Shown here piece by piece: positions 20,523 through 32,381 of a stretch of 64,000 nt of DNA. Source of the stretch: Parietaria judaica (taxonomy: Eukaryota > Streptophyta > Magnoliopsida > Rosales > Urticaceae); contig OX940869.1 in NCBI GenBank assembly GCA_954871525.1, positions 26,068,001-26,132,000 of the forward strand. The letters run 5' to 3'. The translations under genes and the position numbers were made by a program. The notes beneath the pieces are model-generated. The model saw nothing but the letters and a program-made list of their open reading frames with translations. It ran no database searches and was not told where the DNA came from. The stretch's first letter is position 1, and the number at the start of each line of letters is the position of its first letter.

Positions 20523-22637
20523 GAAGGATTTGAATGTTGTTTTTGCCGAAAAATCGTTTGCCGTTATTGACGGAGTAATCGTTTACTGATGGATTTATCG
20601 ATGAAAAATCTATAAAAATTATCGTTTGCCGTTATCGAAACTTATCGAACTTATCGATGGATTAATCTGTTATCGATGGATTTATCGATGGAAAACTTAT
20701 AAAAAAATAAATTATAATAACAATTATTATTTACAAATTACGAGTTGTAACTTGTAAGTCAAAATGCTCTCTTTAGTTAGTTACTATTAGATAAAATATG
20801 CTTATTTGATAAATTTTGGAAAGAGTCAAAGTCATATTTTACTAAAATAAAATATTTTAAAATACCAATTGTTAATTATATAAAATCTGCCCACTTGAAG
20901 TTGTATCAAAAAAATTTGAAGAACTAGCTCAATTTAACCAATTTCCTAAAAATATGTACTTTTGCCTCAATAGTTGGAAAACGTCAAATTACAAAAAAAA
21001 TTATGTCAACCTCACAATTTATGAATTATATACAATATTATAAAATTAAATTACACCAAAAAAGTCGATTAACTAGCTCAATTAACCAATTTTTGAAACA
21101 TATGTACTTTTGCCGCATTAATTGGATAATTCGGGAAAACGTCAAATTGCAAAAAAAATTATGTCAAACTCACAGTTTCCTAATTATATATATTGTTAAA
21201 CAATGAAATTACATCAAAAATATTAAAAATATAGCTCAAGTTCAACAGTTTCCGAAAAAATAAATACTTTTACCGCAATTATATAACAATTCAAACAAAC
21301 ACTAAAATCACCCCAAATCTGCAAAAAATAAAAATAACAAAAAATAACAAAAATCACACAAACTATTATAATTCATCCATATTCCTTAATAAACCTAAAA
21401 AAAATCAAATTCAACAATAACATTTGATTCAAAACGTAAAATGTACAATCAAAGTATCATGAAACTCAAACTTGAACTTTCATTCAACCTAATAGCTTTT
21501 TATGTAACTATATGAAATATAGAATAAAATTGTGAAAATTTGACATGATTCATACATATACAACATTTAAACTTCAAAACACTCAGATAGCGTTTGGAAG
21601 CATTTTTTATATTCATTTTGTGTTTGCAGTTTATACTTTTTCAAACAGCTTTATAAAAAATTTTGAAAACGTGATTGGTTACAATTTTGTTGAACTGTTT
21701 TCAAAAAGAAAAAAAGTAAAATTGTGTTTGGTTTAATTTTTTGTATTTGGTTTCCCTTTCTATTATATGCATGGTTAAAAAAAGTTTAATTTTTTTTTTA
21801 TAAAAAAAAAAACTATTTATGATTAATTAAAACTATATGTAATGTTATTTATATTATGCATCTATGTACATGTTTATGCCTACAAACACTCATAACGGTA
21901 AACATAATATTTAATTATGTAATATTAAAATAATGATACATAATATCATATACCAATGCAGGCTTACAAATTATCATGTAATATTATACACCTATGTATA
22001 CCTAATATTATATATATAAAAAATGGTTTGATTTAATATTATACAGTATATGTATAATATTATATGTATCAGTATTAATCTACTACATGTATTATATAAT
22101 ATTCCATATATATGTAACGAGATGTGAAGTAGAGGAAAAAATAAATAAAAGAAACATGGATAATAGATATGATAAGACGTGTGGGAGATGTGAAAATAAA
22201 AACACCTCTATGTAAAACTAAACAAAAGCAAAATATGTTTTGAGAAAATATTTTGAGGAAAAAATAACCAATCATATTTTGTAGAGTATATTCCATAGGA
22301 ATCTTTTGCCAAAACCCAAAATTGTGTTTGGAAAATGCTTCCAAATACAAGATCCACTAAAAAAATCATAAAAATACATTTAAATTATTAAATTAAAAGA
22401 AATTGGAACTTTTGCCGCGAAAAAGAAAAAACTATACTGGGGTTGACTTATCATTTTTGACCGAAAAGTAACAAGCTTTTCGAAAAAATACACTTGAAAA
22501 CTTTGCTCGATAAGTGACTTGCTTTTCGAATTGAAAAATCGCGATAAGTATAAAACGACAACGATTAGAGGAGATAAGTTACCGAGAAGTGGTTTTCAGC
22601 GATTAATCGCTCGATAATCGCGATAATTGATTCCTTG
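20523..22637. mobile_element. Non-autonomous hAT-type element, 2.1 kb
   Basis: The element is bounded by GTTGTGGC (20515-20522) and GTTGTGAC (22638-22645), an 8-bp duplication with one mismatch. The ends read GAAGGATTT on the left and CAAGGAATC (reverse complement) on the right. Subterminal parts (20540-20700 and 22490-22630) are full of 'cgataa' and 'ttatcg' words, as usual for hAT elements. No transposase domain is visible. A second inverted-repeat element is nested at 21593-22345. Confidence 0.65.
21593..22345. mobile_element. Nested MITE with TTTGGAAGCATTTT ends
   Basis: The ends are perfect 14-bp inverted repeats (21593-21606 and 22332-22345), and the arms continue with weaker complementarity. 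The interior is AT-rich without coding capacity. The target duplication could not be fixed, so the superfamily is open. Confidence 0.55.
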
Positions 22638-22708
22638 GTTGTGACTCTATGACTCAATGTACTTGTAGTTAATTAAATAGGACTTAAATTTGTTTTTGTT
22701 AAATTGTT

Positions 22709-23069
22709 GGGAAAATAGTGGCATAAGTACCTAACGTCATTGAAATATTGACATTAAGTTTCCATCTTTTTTTTCGATGGCGAAAGTTGCCAAACTCTAA
22801 TTTTGTGTCTTTCGTTTTGTTTCCACCCCGAACTGCATCACGTGTCACGTTTTAAAACCCATTAAATAAACTATTTTTAATTAAAAAATTAAACTGATTT
22901 ATCGATGATAAAAATAGTATATTTCATGGGTTTAAAAACGTGACATGTGGCGCGGTTCTGGACAAAAATATGACGGAATACAATAAGAATTTTGCAACTT
23001 TTGCCACAAAAAAAGAGAACTCAATGTCAACTTTTTAAAGACTTAGGGTACTTAGGCCGCCATTTTTCC
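22709..23069. mobile_element. MULE-like MITE
   Basis: Left 'gggaaaatagtggc' pairs with right 'gccgccatttttcc', and the arms stay complementary inward (for example 'cacgtgtcacgtttt' against 'aaaacgtgacatgtg'). The element is AT-rich and non-coding. No clean target duplication. Confidence 0.6.
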
Positions 23070-23241
23070 TATTTTTTTTTTACAAGAGAGCATATAGACA
23101 ACTAAGAAAAAATGTCAAGTTAAGATCAAGATAAAACTTAATCAATCATTATATTATAGCTTTTATGTTTTAATCCCGTCATAAGTACCATTTTCCCCCA
23201 AATAGTAGTGATAAGTTCTATTTTTTTTTTAGGGCTCTTAA

Positions 23242-24436
23242 GGGTAATAGCCAATTTGAAACATAGGTTTTGCAAAATAGCCAAACTTTGGTTAATTTTG
23301 TAAACTAGCCAATTAACCATTTAAGTGAATTTCTAATTACATTCTTACCCTTAATAATTAAATACAAAATTAAAAATAAATATAAATTAACAACGTAATT
23401 TGTGGGTGATTAATCTGAAAAAATTAATTACATTAATTAAGAATAATTTCATTAATTAAGTATCGATATATTGATTGGAATTGGTATTTATTAATTGAAA
23501 ATATTGCTATTAATTGAAATTGCTATTAATATGGTAACAACCAAATCCAACTACCTAATAATCGATCACCCCCTTTTTTTATGCTAAAATTCAAATTTTA
23601 ACTTAAAAACATTGACCACAATTTTAATATTAAAATTATTCATTTAATTTTCGGATTTATTTTTTTCAAAAAATATCAACGATTTTTTTGTATAAAAAAA
23701 TTAAGAAATTAATTAGTATACTGTTTAAATCTGTTTATATGTGTTAATATGGAGCAATTTAATTCTACGTAAATCTATGTTGGATTAAACAAGAATTATT
23801 TCTCCAATTTTGAAAAATGAACACAAAATTAACGAGAATAAACACTTTAATACACAAACTACTACACATATAAATACACATAAATAAACAAAAACAAAAA
23901 TAAATACAAAATAACATGAATAAACAAGAATATACACAAATCTGCATTGTTTTAAAACATATATTAACATGAATCAATGACTATTAACAACGAATCAACG
24001 TAAATTAACGTAAATCAACAACGAATTAACTTCGTTCGCGACGGGGGCAGCGGAAACTCGTGAGTTCACAAGCTCAGACGGAGGGCAGACAACGGTGAGG
24101 GGTGCAGCGAGCCCATCGACGGCGCCGGAGTTTGCCGGGGTGCCCAGCGGTGGTGGGCTGCGTCCTACCTCCAGATCTGAAGCTTCAGAAACCGATGATG
24201 TTGATCGGGCTTCCTTGGTGGTGCGCGAAATTGCGGACAGCGACAAGGCAGTTTGCGGTGGCGGAGAAACGCGCCGGGAGGTCGCCCCGGGGTCGTCGGC
24301 GCTCGCGCTGGAGCTGGGTGGCAGCGATTCCGTTGCCGGTTCGGGCGTGCCTGTGAATCTTCTTCATCGATCTTTCGCCGCCCTTTGCTTGATCGGAGCC
24401 TGCTGTTCTTGGTGTTGTTTCCGTTCTCCATTGCTG

Positions 24437-24478
<42 letters not shown>

Positions 24479-24729
24479 ATTCAAAATTTGTAATTAAATT
24501 CCAAAATTTGTGCACAATTAGTTACAGATTGATTTGTGCTAAAAATTTAATTTCCTTTTTAATTAATTACGAAAATTATAATTAAAATTATTAATTAAAG
24601 GGTATTACAGGAATAAAAAAATGTTATTAAAATGCCACCTCATGTTAATTGGCTAGTTTACAAAATTAACCAAAGTTTGGCTATTTTGCTAATCATATGT
24701 TTCAATCTGGCTATTTGGAGCAATTACCC
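23242..24729. mobile_element. Long-TIR MULE-like element carrying a GC-rich insert (Pack-MULE candidate)
   Basis: The ~100-bp arms are complementary. The left arm reads 'agggtaatagcc' and then 'ttggttaattttgtaaac', and the right arm carries the reverse complements. The interior is AT-rich except for 24020-24440, which is GC-rich and looks like a foreign gene piece. Related, shorter elements lie at 46680-47351 and 840-1020. Confidence 0.65.
24165..24431 (-). pseudogene. Possible captured gene fragment inside the MULE-like element
   Basis: On the minus strand a (CT)n tract (24440-24476) precedes an ATG in good context (GCAGCAATGG at 24431), and an open frame of 88 codons starts MENGNNTKNS and becomes Arg/Pro-rich. 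A CT-rich leader followed by an ATG is typical of a plant first exon. The protein is not recognised. The base composition differs sharply from the surrounding element. It may equally be non-coding. Confidence 0.3.
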
Positions 24730-24827
24730 TTTTTTTTTATTATACAAATAAAATACTCATACTATAATATAATATATAAGACATGCACCAAAAAAATTTA
24801 AGGAAGGTGTATCTATCTTTTATATAA

Positions 24828-25297
24828 GGGTTAATGACGGCAAAAATACCCAAAGTTTGGTCAAAGAACCCCTCGTGTACCCAAAGTTTAAAAGTAGTGG
24901 CAAAAATACCCAAAGTCGCATTTCGAGAGTTTGACCGCTCCATTCTCGTGACGCCGTTAACTTACCTGTTAACTCTGGCCACGTGGAAAAATCTGTTTTG
25001 TTAAGTGTAATCATTAGGGGTTCAATTAGTTGAATTAAATAGTATTAATTAGGGGTTTAATTCGTTGTTTTGTCATAAACGAGGCTTATGTGGGCTCGTC
25101 CACGTGGCAAAAATTGTTATGTCAGCAACCCACGTTTGTCCACATGGCCTGAGTTAACGGGTAAATTAACGGCGTTACGAGAATGGAGTGGTCAACTCCC
25201 CAAATGCAACTTTGGGTATTTTTGCCACCACTTTTAAACTTTGGGTACACGAATGGTTCTTTGACCAAACTTTGGGTATTTTTGCCGTCATTAACCC
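24828..25297. mobile_element. Fold-back MULE-MITE, copy 1
   Basis: The ends are GGGTTAATGACGG and its reverse complement, with long complementary arms containing 'tacccaaagttt' repeats. It is flanked by TATAA at 24823-24827 and 25298-25302, shorter than the 9 bp expected. It carries CCACGTGG G-box palindromes at 24979 and 25100. The same family is at 31353-31810. Confidence 0.8.
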
Positions 25298-25302
25298 TAT
25301 AA

Positions 25303-26545
25303 TCATAGTATTAGTAGTACAATATTCGAGTTAAAAAAAGAAAACTTGTCAATATTTTTTCATAATCATAAGACTATTGATACTTTTACCAAAATTAACC
25401 CATAGAAGTAAACAATCGAATAGTTTCCTTCGAATGGAATGATTTTTGAAATAAAAAGGACATTATTTGATTGTTTATCTTTAAGAACATAAAATAAAAG
25501 TGATATTATAATGATTAATTAAATTTCTGATTTGGCGCATCTTTCGTGGAGCACATGAGGGATCATGCTTATGTATTACTCAAGCACCTCATCAGTTCGC
25601 CTAATTTGGGTCCCATCGCATGCATAATATTATAGAAAATAAATAATAATAATAATAATAAAAATTCAATAATTCAATCCATGAAAATGCTTTATGTTTT
25701 GCTCGCATATTACAAGCAAGGATAAGGTTTATTTTTAACGTGTTCGAAACGGTAGAAATCCATGTTAAAGGGGAAAGGAATGACACACATGGATTGGTTG
25801 TACAGAGACACGATTTGATTTGGAAAAACGATTTTGAAAAAGGGGTTGAAAATATGAATATGTTTTTGGATTCTCGCTTTACGTTGTTGTCGTTTTCCTA
25901 TTAGCAGTGCGTTTTGACCGATTTGGGAAAAAAGTGAAGATGGAAATGGAGAGAACAAGTGCATGTGCCAGCTGGCAGAGAGGTGGGTCTCATCTGAAGA
26001 GCCTAACCACACATGACTTGTGCTTCTTCGGCTGTGTCCAAACCTAATATTTGGCCCATCAAATGGCCAATTTCTTCTTAAAAAAAAAAAAAAAAAAACC
26101 AAAACAAAACAAAACAAAACGCCAAATTTGATGAGAAATACTCCTCGTACTTAAAAATAACTCAAATTTCTCTTTGAAATCAATTTGTTTACAATAGTGA
26201 AGTATGCGTTAAAAAATGCGATTTAGATTTTTTTTTTTCAATTTTGATAAACATTTGTTAAAATCAAACTATGTTAATGCATAATAGCTGTTATTTTTAA
26301 TAGATAAGTTGCAATTCGCTAGTATTTTGAATCATCTCTCTTTACAAAACTAATATTCGTTATAAATTTTTATAACGGCACATCCGAAATTATGTTAAAT
26401 TGATTATAAAAGTAGACAAAATTTAGAGAATAAACAAAATAGTGGACATTAAAAACGTCTTGAATCACGAAGAAAAAAAAAATGATTCCCCTAAAAAATA
26501 AAATTAGATACTTATGCCTCAAATAGATACTTATGACATTACCGT
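25303..26545. other. Intergenic region downstream of SAG101
   Basis: AT-rich with a short (TAA)n tract near 25644-25665 and a (CAAAA)n tract near 26098-26120. No gene recognised. The bases just below 26546 should be the SAG101 3' untranslated region. Confidence 0.45.
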
Positions 26546-29142
26546 TCACAACTTTCCTTCAATATATCTATTGTAGATGTCACTCTTCATGATCTTCTTG
26601 AGTGATGACGTGGCCGTTTCATATCTCATCGTAGCTTCACGGAGGCTCTTGTAGTCGCTCCACCACTTCATGAAGCTGCTCTCTGGCAAGAGAATCTCCG
26701 GCGACACCGCATAATCTTTCAGCAAAGCCGACACGTAATCCTCAAACCCGTTCAACGCGCTCATGCACGCTCTCTTTTCTTCGTCGCTCGCTCCGTCGCT
26801 CTTCATCGCTTTGCACGTAATCCTAGCCTCCTCGACCGCCGCCCAAAAGCAAGGATCCTCGGTCAGAATCGCATTAACGTTTTTCTTCTTCGAATCGGTC
26901 GAAGAGCTAAACGTCTTGTTCTTTGCATTCTCGTCGATCTCCTTCTTCTTTGCCTCGGCCACCATTGCCTGCAACCGCGCAAAATGCCTCGGTCTTCCCT
27001 GGCTTTTATAACCGGAACGTCCCTTCTCATGGTAGAAATCCGCGATGAAAAGAGGCTCGACAAGTCTCATGTAGTTCAGGCCTGCGAAGAGAAATCTGGT
27101 GCGAAGTGTCTCGCTCTCGGTTTGGGGCTTCATGTCGGCCTCTTCGATGAGATCTTCCCAATAATTCATCAAGCGTTTTACACATTCCTTGACGTGAATG
27201 TCTCTCGGAAACCGCTTCATTTTGTAGCTGTCGTAGTACCCGATATCCTTCGACGATTTCACGTACCATTCGACTTTGGCCATGTGGATTTTGGAGCTGT
27301 TCAACTTCTTGTCCGGATCCACGGTGCTATTTCCGATTTGGAACTTCATTTCCGACTTCTCTATGTTCTCGAGTAAAGTCTCGATCTCGGTCTCTCCCTG
27401 CCGTTGGAGAAGATTCACAAAGGTTAATCGTGTAAAGAAGAAGAGCATTTCAAAGACGAAACTGAACAGATTTCATCTAGTGTTAAATTCTTTGTGTTCG
27501 GAGTTTGAGACCTGAATCCGTTTTCTTGGCCCGGTTTGTTCTAGTTTCACAGTGCGACATATTTTTATTTGATATTTTGGAACTCTCTGGTGGAAGCGGA
27601 GTAATCGGACCGATACTCTTCGGATAACAACTTCAAAGTAATTGGTGTTCTAGGGCCAATTAAACTTAGCGGTCGTTTATTTATCGAACTTTCTCGTTTC
27701 TTCGATGTAATAATTATCGATCATAGTGAATTTCTTCTCCTCTGCTCGTTGTTTTCTCTTCTAATTGAGTTCTTACGTAAAAAATTTGTGTCAATTTATC
27801 TTTACATTCATTTCTTTTGTAACCTTATTGAATAACAATGCTCTTCAAAAATGGAAAGAAAAAAAAAAAAAAAAAAAACTCAATGGAAGAAAGAGTTGGA
27901 TTACCAGATCTAATGCCGAGAGTTCGGTTGCAATGCCTACTTGGTACGGGCTTTCGCACCATTTCGTTTCCGCCGAATTCTTGAACATGGCCTGTCGTTT
28001 TAGACCATCCACGATTTTCCGGTAATCAACTGTGTGATGAAGATCTTGATCATTCACGGCGGTTATGGCCAACAACTGAAGAACGGTTTCTGGCTCATCG
28101 AAACACGAACACCCGGATTCTGAACACAAAAGGAACGCTCCAAATGGTTTGTAGGCGTTCTCGACAGCAAACATTCTTGGTATCGGGTCATGGGTTGAGA
28201 CGACGTTAAGGAAGCAAGAGCACCAAGGAGAGTACTTTGAAAGGGCCTTTTGCAGGTTTTCGTCACCGAGAAGTGGTGAGCCAAATGTGATGCAGATTGG
28301 CCGTTTCTTGTTGGCGAAGGTAACGCTCTCGAGCAGCCATAGCGTGAATAACGAGGCGACTGCGCCGCCGAGGGAGTGGCCACTGATAATTACAGGGCTT
28401 GAATTGCTTTCATCTAGCATCTCACTTATCTGCATTTAAAGCCTACATCTGAATTTCAAGCAAGAAATATAAAACATAGTATACATTAAGGAATTCAATT
28501 AAACCCTAAAACCCTAAACCTATAAACAGAGAACATTTCACCCTTAGAACTTATAATTTTTTTTTTTTTTAAAGCATCTCACAAATATTTTCTTGTGCTA
28601 TTCAATATATATAAGTATTAAGAAAAAACATAAAGTTGAGCAGGGAATAGCTAAAGTCTGTAATGTGTGTGCGCTAATTAATAGTAGAGCTTAATAATAA
28701 TTGATAAATTTTCACATTTATTTATTACATTTCTGAAAACATCATTATACGTCATAATTTCCCTAATAGTTAAAACAATACTACAAGTATGTTGTCATAG
28801 ATATTACCGATATAAGTACTTAAATGATCAACCGAAGTGGCATGGGTTCAAATTCAAAACAATTTTTTTTTACGAACATTGATCAAATGCTACACGACAT
28901 CAAGTTGATCGAAATATGAGGCTTCAATTTTGTCGAACATCCGTTATACCAAGTCAACGAAATTCATATTTTAATTTTTTAATTGACTAATTAATTTAGA
29001 AAAATTAAATCGAGATTAAACAAAACAAATCTAACATATTGTAAGAATTCAAAATCTGGAATTCCAATTCCGAAAAAAAAGACAAATTTTTAACTTCGTT
29101 TTCTCCTCAGAACTAGAGTTTAGTTCCAAATTAATATATTAA

Positions 29143-29176
<34 letters not shown>

Positions 29177-29820
29177 TCTCGGAAGTAATGGGCAAGTCAT
29201 ATTGAGGGAGTAAGTTACAATATTTTATATTACTTTTCACTTTAACTAGTCAAAAGCTCCAATTACTAGCAAATCAACTATAAATAAATTATTAACCAAT
29301 CACTTAACTATGAAAGTCAACACTAGAAAAATCCCATTAAAGCATAAATAAAACTACTTTGAATAAACTAAATTCACCTTTTTCTTCAGCACCAAAAGCT
29401 GCTCAAGATTGTCGTCAAAGACAGTAATGGCAGCTCTGTTAAAGGCGAATTCGGTCTTCCCGCGAAGAAACCCAAGAAGATCGAAACTTCTCTTCGCAAC
29501 CGGCGACGAAGACGCCACCAAATCGGACCCTTCTCGAAGCTTCCGAACCGCGAAATCTCGCGCGGTCGAGAATGTTACCCCCACGGCCCCGTTTGGGAGC
29601 TCGGGAAACTTAAATACAAGCTCCGAAGACGGCGAAGAAGAAGACGATTGCTCATAGCCATTGTCTTCCTTCAGAACCAGCTGAAGAATTCCGCTATGGA
29701 CCGCCAGATTCGCGAGCTCCGAGCCGGGGTTGAATCTGAAAACGAGAACGAAAACCCAGAAATTAACGGAGCGAAAACGGAAGGTTTTGACTTTTTGTTT
29801 TCGTATACTTACAGCTTCAT
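26546..29820 (-). CDS. SAG101: SAG101-like EDS1-family immune regulator
   Basis: A nucleocytoplasmic partner of EDS1 in TIR-NLR immunity in Arabidopsis and other eudicots. Coding exons: 29813-29820, 29378-29735, 27905-28429, 26546-27397, giving 580 aa with all joins in frame. Exon 1 codes for only 8 nt (ATGAAGCT). Residues ~1-297 are the lipase-like alpha/beta-hydrolase fold with GHSLG at 139-143, so the serine is kept, and FGSPLLGD. Residues 298-580 are the EP domain with FLFAGLNYMRLVEP and SPEILLPESSFMKWW, which match SAG101 better than PAD4 or EDS1. Arabidopsis SAG101 is somewhat shorter (537 aa). Intron 2 (28430-29377) contains a (TA)n tract. The tiny first exon is the least certain part. 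W-box words lie upstream, and an NLR gene follows head to tail. Confidence 0.9.
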
Positions 29821-30022
29821 GTCTTGGTGTGGAGATCTTTCTTAGACACGAAGAAATGGGGATCGATGGTGAGATTATGAGAGCGATCTAGCGAAGTCAA
29901 AGAGACAAGAGGCAAAGTCGTCTCTTACAGACATTCTTGGGTTTGTTGGCTTGTCTGGCAAGTAAAGAATCTGGAAGGAAATTACTTCAGAGTTTCTTCA
30001 GTTATGGCTTGGGAACTTTCCT
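29821..30022 (-). other. SAG101 5' flank
   Basis: Immediate upstream region of the minus-strand SAG101 gene. A further TTGAC core (minus orientation) is at about 29895-29900. No TATA box was assigned. Confidence 0.4.
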
Positions 30023-30134
30023 TTGACTTCTCATTGTTTGGTTCACACGAAGGAGACGAAAGCTGGTTTAATTCAAGAGTTGACTTTTGGCTTGGATCAA
30101 ATCAACACAGTGTAGTATGATTATTACGTTGACT
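30023..30134. promoter_or_regulatory. W-box cluster upstream of SAG101
   Basis: Three TTGACT words (30023-30028, 30080-30085, 30129-30134) lie 200-315 bp upstream of the SAG101 start. TTGAC[C/T] is the binding core of WRKY factors, which drive many defence genes. Presence is seen; function is inferred. Confidence 0.4.
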
Positions 30135-31343
30135 TGTATTTTAATTCAACAGTGATAAACTTAGAGCCAAATGTATCAACTATAGTCTACAACAACTAGA
30201 AGAAGGGTTTAGGGTCGTCGCGTCCGCTTATGTCTGTGGCGGAATCAGAGGGATTTGGTCGATCGAAATTTGGTCGATTTTTCGGATTAGGCTTTTTTAT
30301 TAGCTTTTAAGATTTAATATAACCTCATTAGTCTTTTTTTTTTCCACTCTGTTTATGGGACTCAATGGCGGAATTGAAATTCTTAATTAGGGGAGCTCGA
30401 AATGAAATCAAAACTCGAAATGGAAGCGAAGGGGCTTGGTTTATATTTCATATTAGGGTTATTTTTTCATTTTCAATTATAAGGTATTCTTCTCTTCTGC
30501 TTATATAGTTTTCTTTTCAGATTAGATTGACAAAATTCACTAATTAGTATTACTTTATTTTGAAAATCTAAACTCTAAATTTACACTTCTATATTGTTTA
30601 CTATCCAAAATACCTCCGAGTGGTGTAAATATCCGTTAAAACTTGTAACGAATCAATAAAAATCATATCAAATATACTCAACAACATTTCAATTTTCAAT
30701 GAGCAAAAAGGAACGAATAATCATATTTCAAATTGTTTGCTTTACTATCTTATAAACTAATCCGACATAAGCAATTCTGACACAGTGCTGGTAGCTAAAG
30801 ACACCAAGATCGGTGGAAATTGTCGGACCAAGAAACAGATCCCAGATACAGCTTCGACAGCTTCCCTGGGACGCAGTCCGTGTCGGACGGTCTTTCAGGT
30901 TCCGCACGCAGATATCTCGCCTCAGCAAAAATAGAAGAGAATACACCGGTCCAAAACTCTATAAAGTACAAACTTTCCGTCATCACAAAGCCAAAGAAAT
31001 CGAAATACTCGGACCACGACATGAACTCCAATCCCGAATACAGCTTCGAGATTGTTTAACTAATCATAACTTCTTTTTTTAAGATTGTTTAATAGGTTCA
31101 GCTATTGTATTAGAAGTTAAATAAGTAGAGAGCTGTAGAAATATTAATGAGACAATCGCAGTAAAAGCTCCAATAAGCTTTCCGTCGTTGTCAATGAGTT
31201 CCCATTCTTTTTTTTGAGTGATAAAGTTCTCATTCTTTGAAATTGAAAGGTAGTTAATCTTTCATCTACTATTTTCAAGTCGAATGCCACGTGACATCAG
31301 TGTATAATTTTTTTTATTAACATAAAATAATTTTGGATGATTA
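30135..31343. other. Region between SAG101 and the MULE-MITE; one unassigned open frame
   Basis: Mostly AT-rich. On the plus strand 30799-31059 stays open after a possible acceptor (AAAG at 30797-30800) and ends TAA. Its product (WKLSDQETDPRYSFDSF near the start, NPEYSFEIV at the end) is not recognised and no partner exon was found. It might be the last exon of a broken gene, or chance. Confidence 0.3.
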
Positions 31344-31352
31344 TATTAAAAT

Positions 31353-31810
31353 GGATTAATGACGGCGAAAATACTCAAAGTTTGGTCAAAGAACCCCTCG
31401 TTTACCCAAAGTTTAAAAGTGATGGCAAAAGTACCTAAAGTCACATTTGGGGCGTTGCCCACTCAATTCTCGTAACGCAGTTAACTTACCTGTTAACTCT
31501 GGCCACGTGGACAAACGTGGGTTGCTGACATAACAATTTTTTGCCACGTGGATGAGTCCACATTAGCCTCGTTTATGACAAAACAACGAATTAAACCCCT
31601 AATTGGGCTCGTCCACGTGGTAAAAAATTATCATGTCAGCAACCCACGTTTGTCCAAGTGGCCAGAGTTAATGGTTAGTTAACTGCGTTACGAGAATGGA
31701 GTGGTCAACTCCCCAAATGTGACTTTGGGTATTTTGGCCACCACTTTTAAACGTTGGGTACACGAGGGGTTCTTTGACCAAACTTTGGGTATTTTTACCG
31801 TCATTAACCC
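31353..31810. mobile_element. Fold-back MULE-MITE, copy 2
   Basis: The element is flanked by an exact 9-bp duplication TATTAAAAT (31344-31352 and 31811-31819), the hallmark length for Mutator-like elements. The arms match copy 1 at 24828-25297. Three CCACGTGG palindromes lie at 31503, 31544 and 31613. It sits between the SAG101 and NLR genes. Confidence 0.9.
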
Positions 31811-31833
31811 TATTAAAATAATATAATATAACA

Positions 31834-32045
31834 TTTTTTTATGGGGTGACACTATCGGCCATGGTTACAATGCATTCTCTCATAACTAGACATATTCAGT
31901 GTAAAAATTAAAAAGTAAGAACATGTTGCATTATTAGCCAAGTTTAAAATATGTAAAGGGGGCACGCATTTGCGTCCCATGAGATTTGAACCCGTAATTT
32001 CTTGGAGAGGTATGTAGTGGAGTTACCACTAGGCCAAACAAACTT
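31834..32045 (-). mobile_element. tRNA-derived SINE
   Basis: On the minus strand the head carries an A-box-like GGCCTAGTGGTAACTCC (near 32019-32036) and a B-box GGGTTCAAATCTC (31981-31993), the internal pol III promoter of a tRNA. The spacing is tRNA-like but the sequence does not fold as a full tRNA. The 3' end runs into an A tract (plus-strand T run 31834-31840). A 5'-truncated relative is at 40003-40152. Confidence 0.65.
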
Positions 32046-32381
32046 GGTTTATAATATAGCAAATTCTATACGGTAAAACTTGATTAATTGATCTCTAGAT
32101 TGTAATTAAAAAACATACATCAAAATATAATGTAGAAATTGCCAGGTTTTGTTAAGTGATATGAATAACAATTTTTTATTAAATTTATTAATCAGTATTT
32201 GATAAACACAAGATGAAATTCTCACCATGAATTTCGGCAGAGTTTTATGCGTCTCTTATCGACCGTGACGACACAGAAGGTCATTCAGTTCTTGCTTTTG
32301 CATCTGGAACTTTAGTTATATCTGCAGAGATAGTCCACCAAAGGAGCAAAGATATGACAAGCCAAAAAATTAACTTGAGAT

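Noticed and set aside
24095..24493. Plus-strand open frame of 132 codons in the MULE-like element
   Set aside because: It runs into the (GA)n repeat at its end and has no recognisable domain; the minus-strand reading with a CT leader is the more plausible gene fragment.
28830..28880. B-box-like 'gggttcaaattc' in SAG101 intron 2
   Set aside because: No A box at the right distance and no similarity to the two SINE copies; too little to call.
31981..32045. Possible tRNA gene on the minus strand
   Set aside because: A- and B-box motifs are present but the acceptor stem does not close, and the sequence continues into a body and A tail shared with another copy, so it is a SINE.
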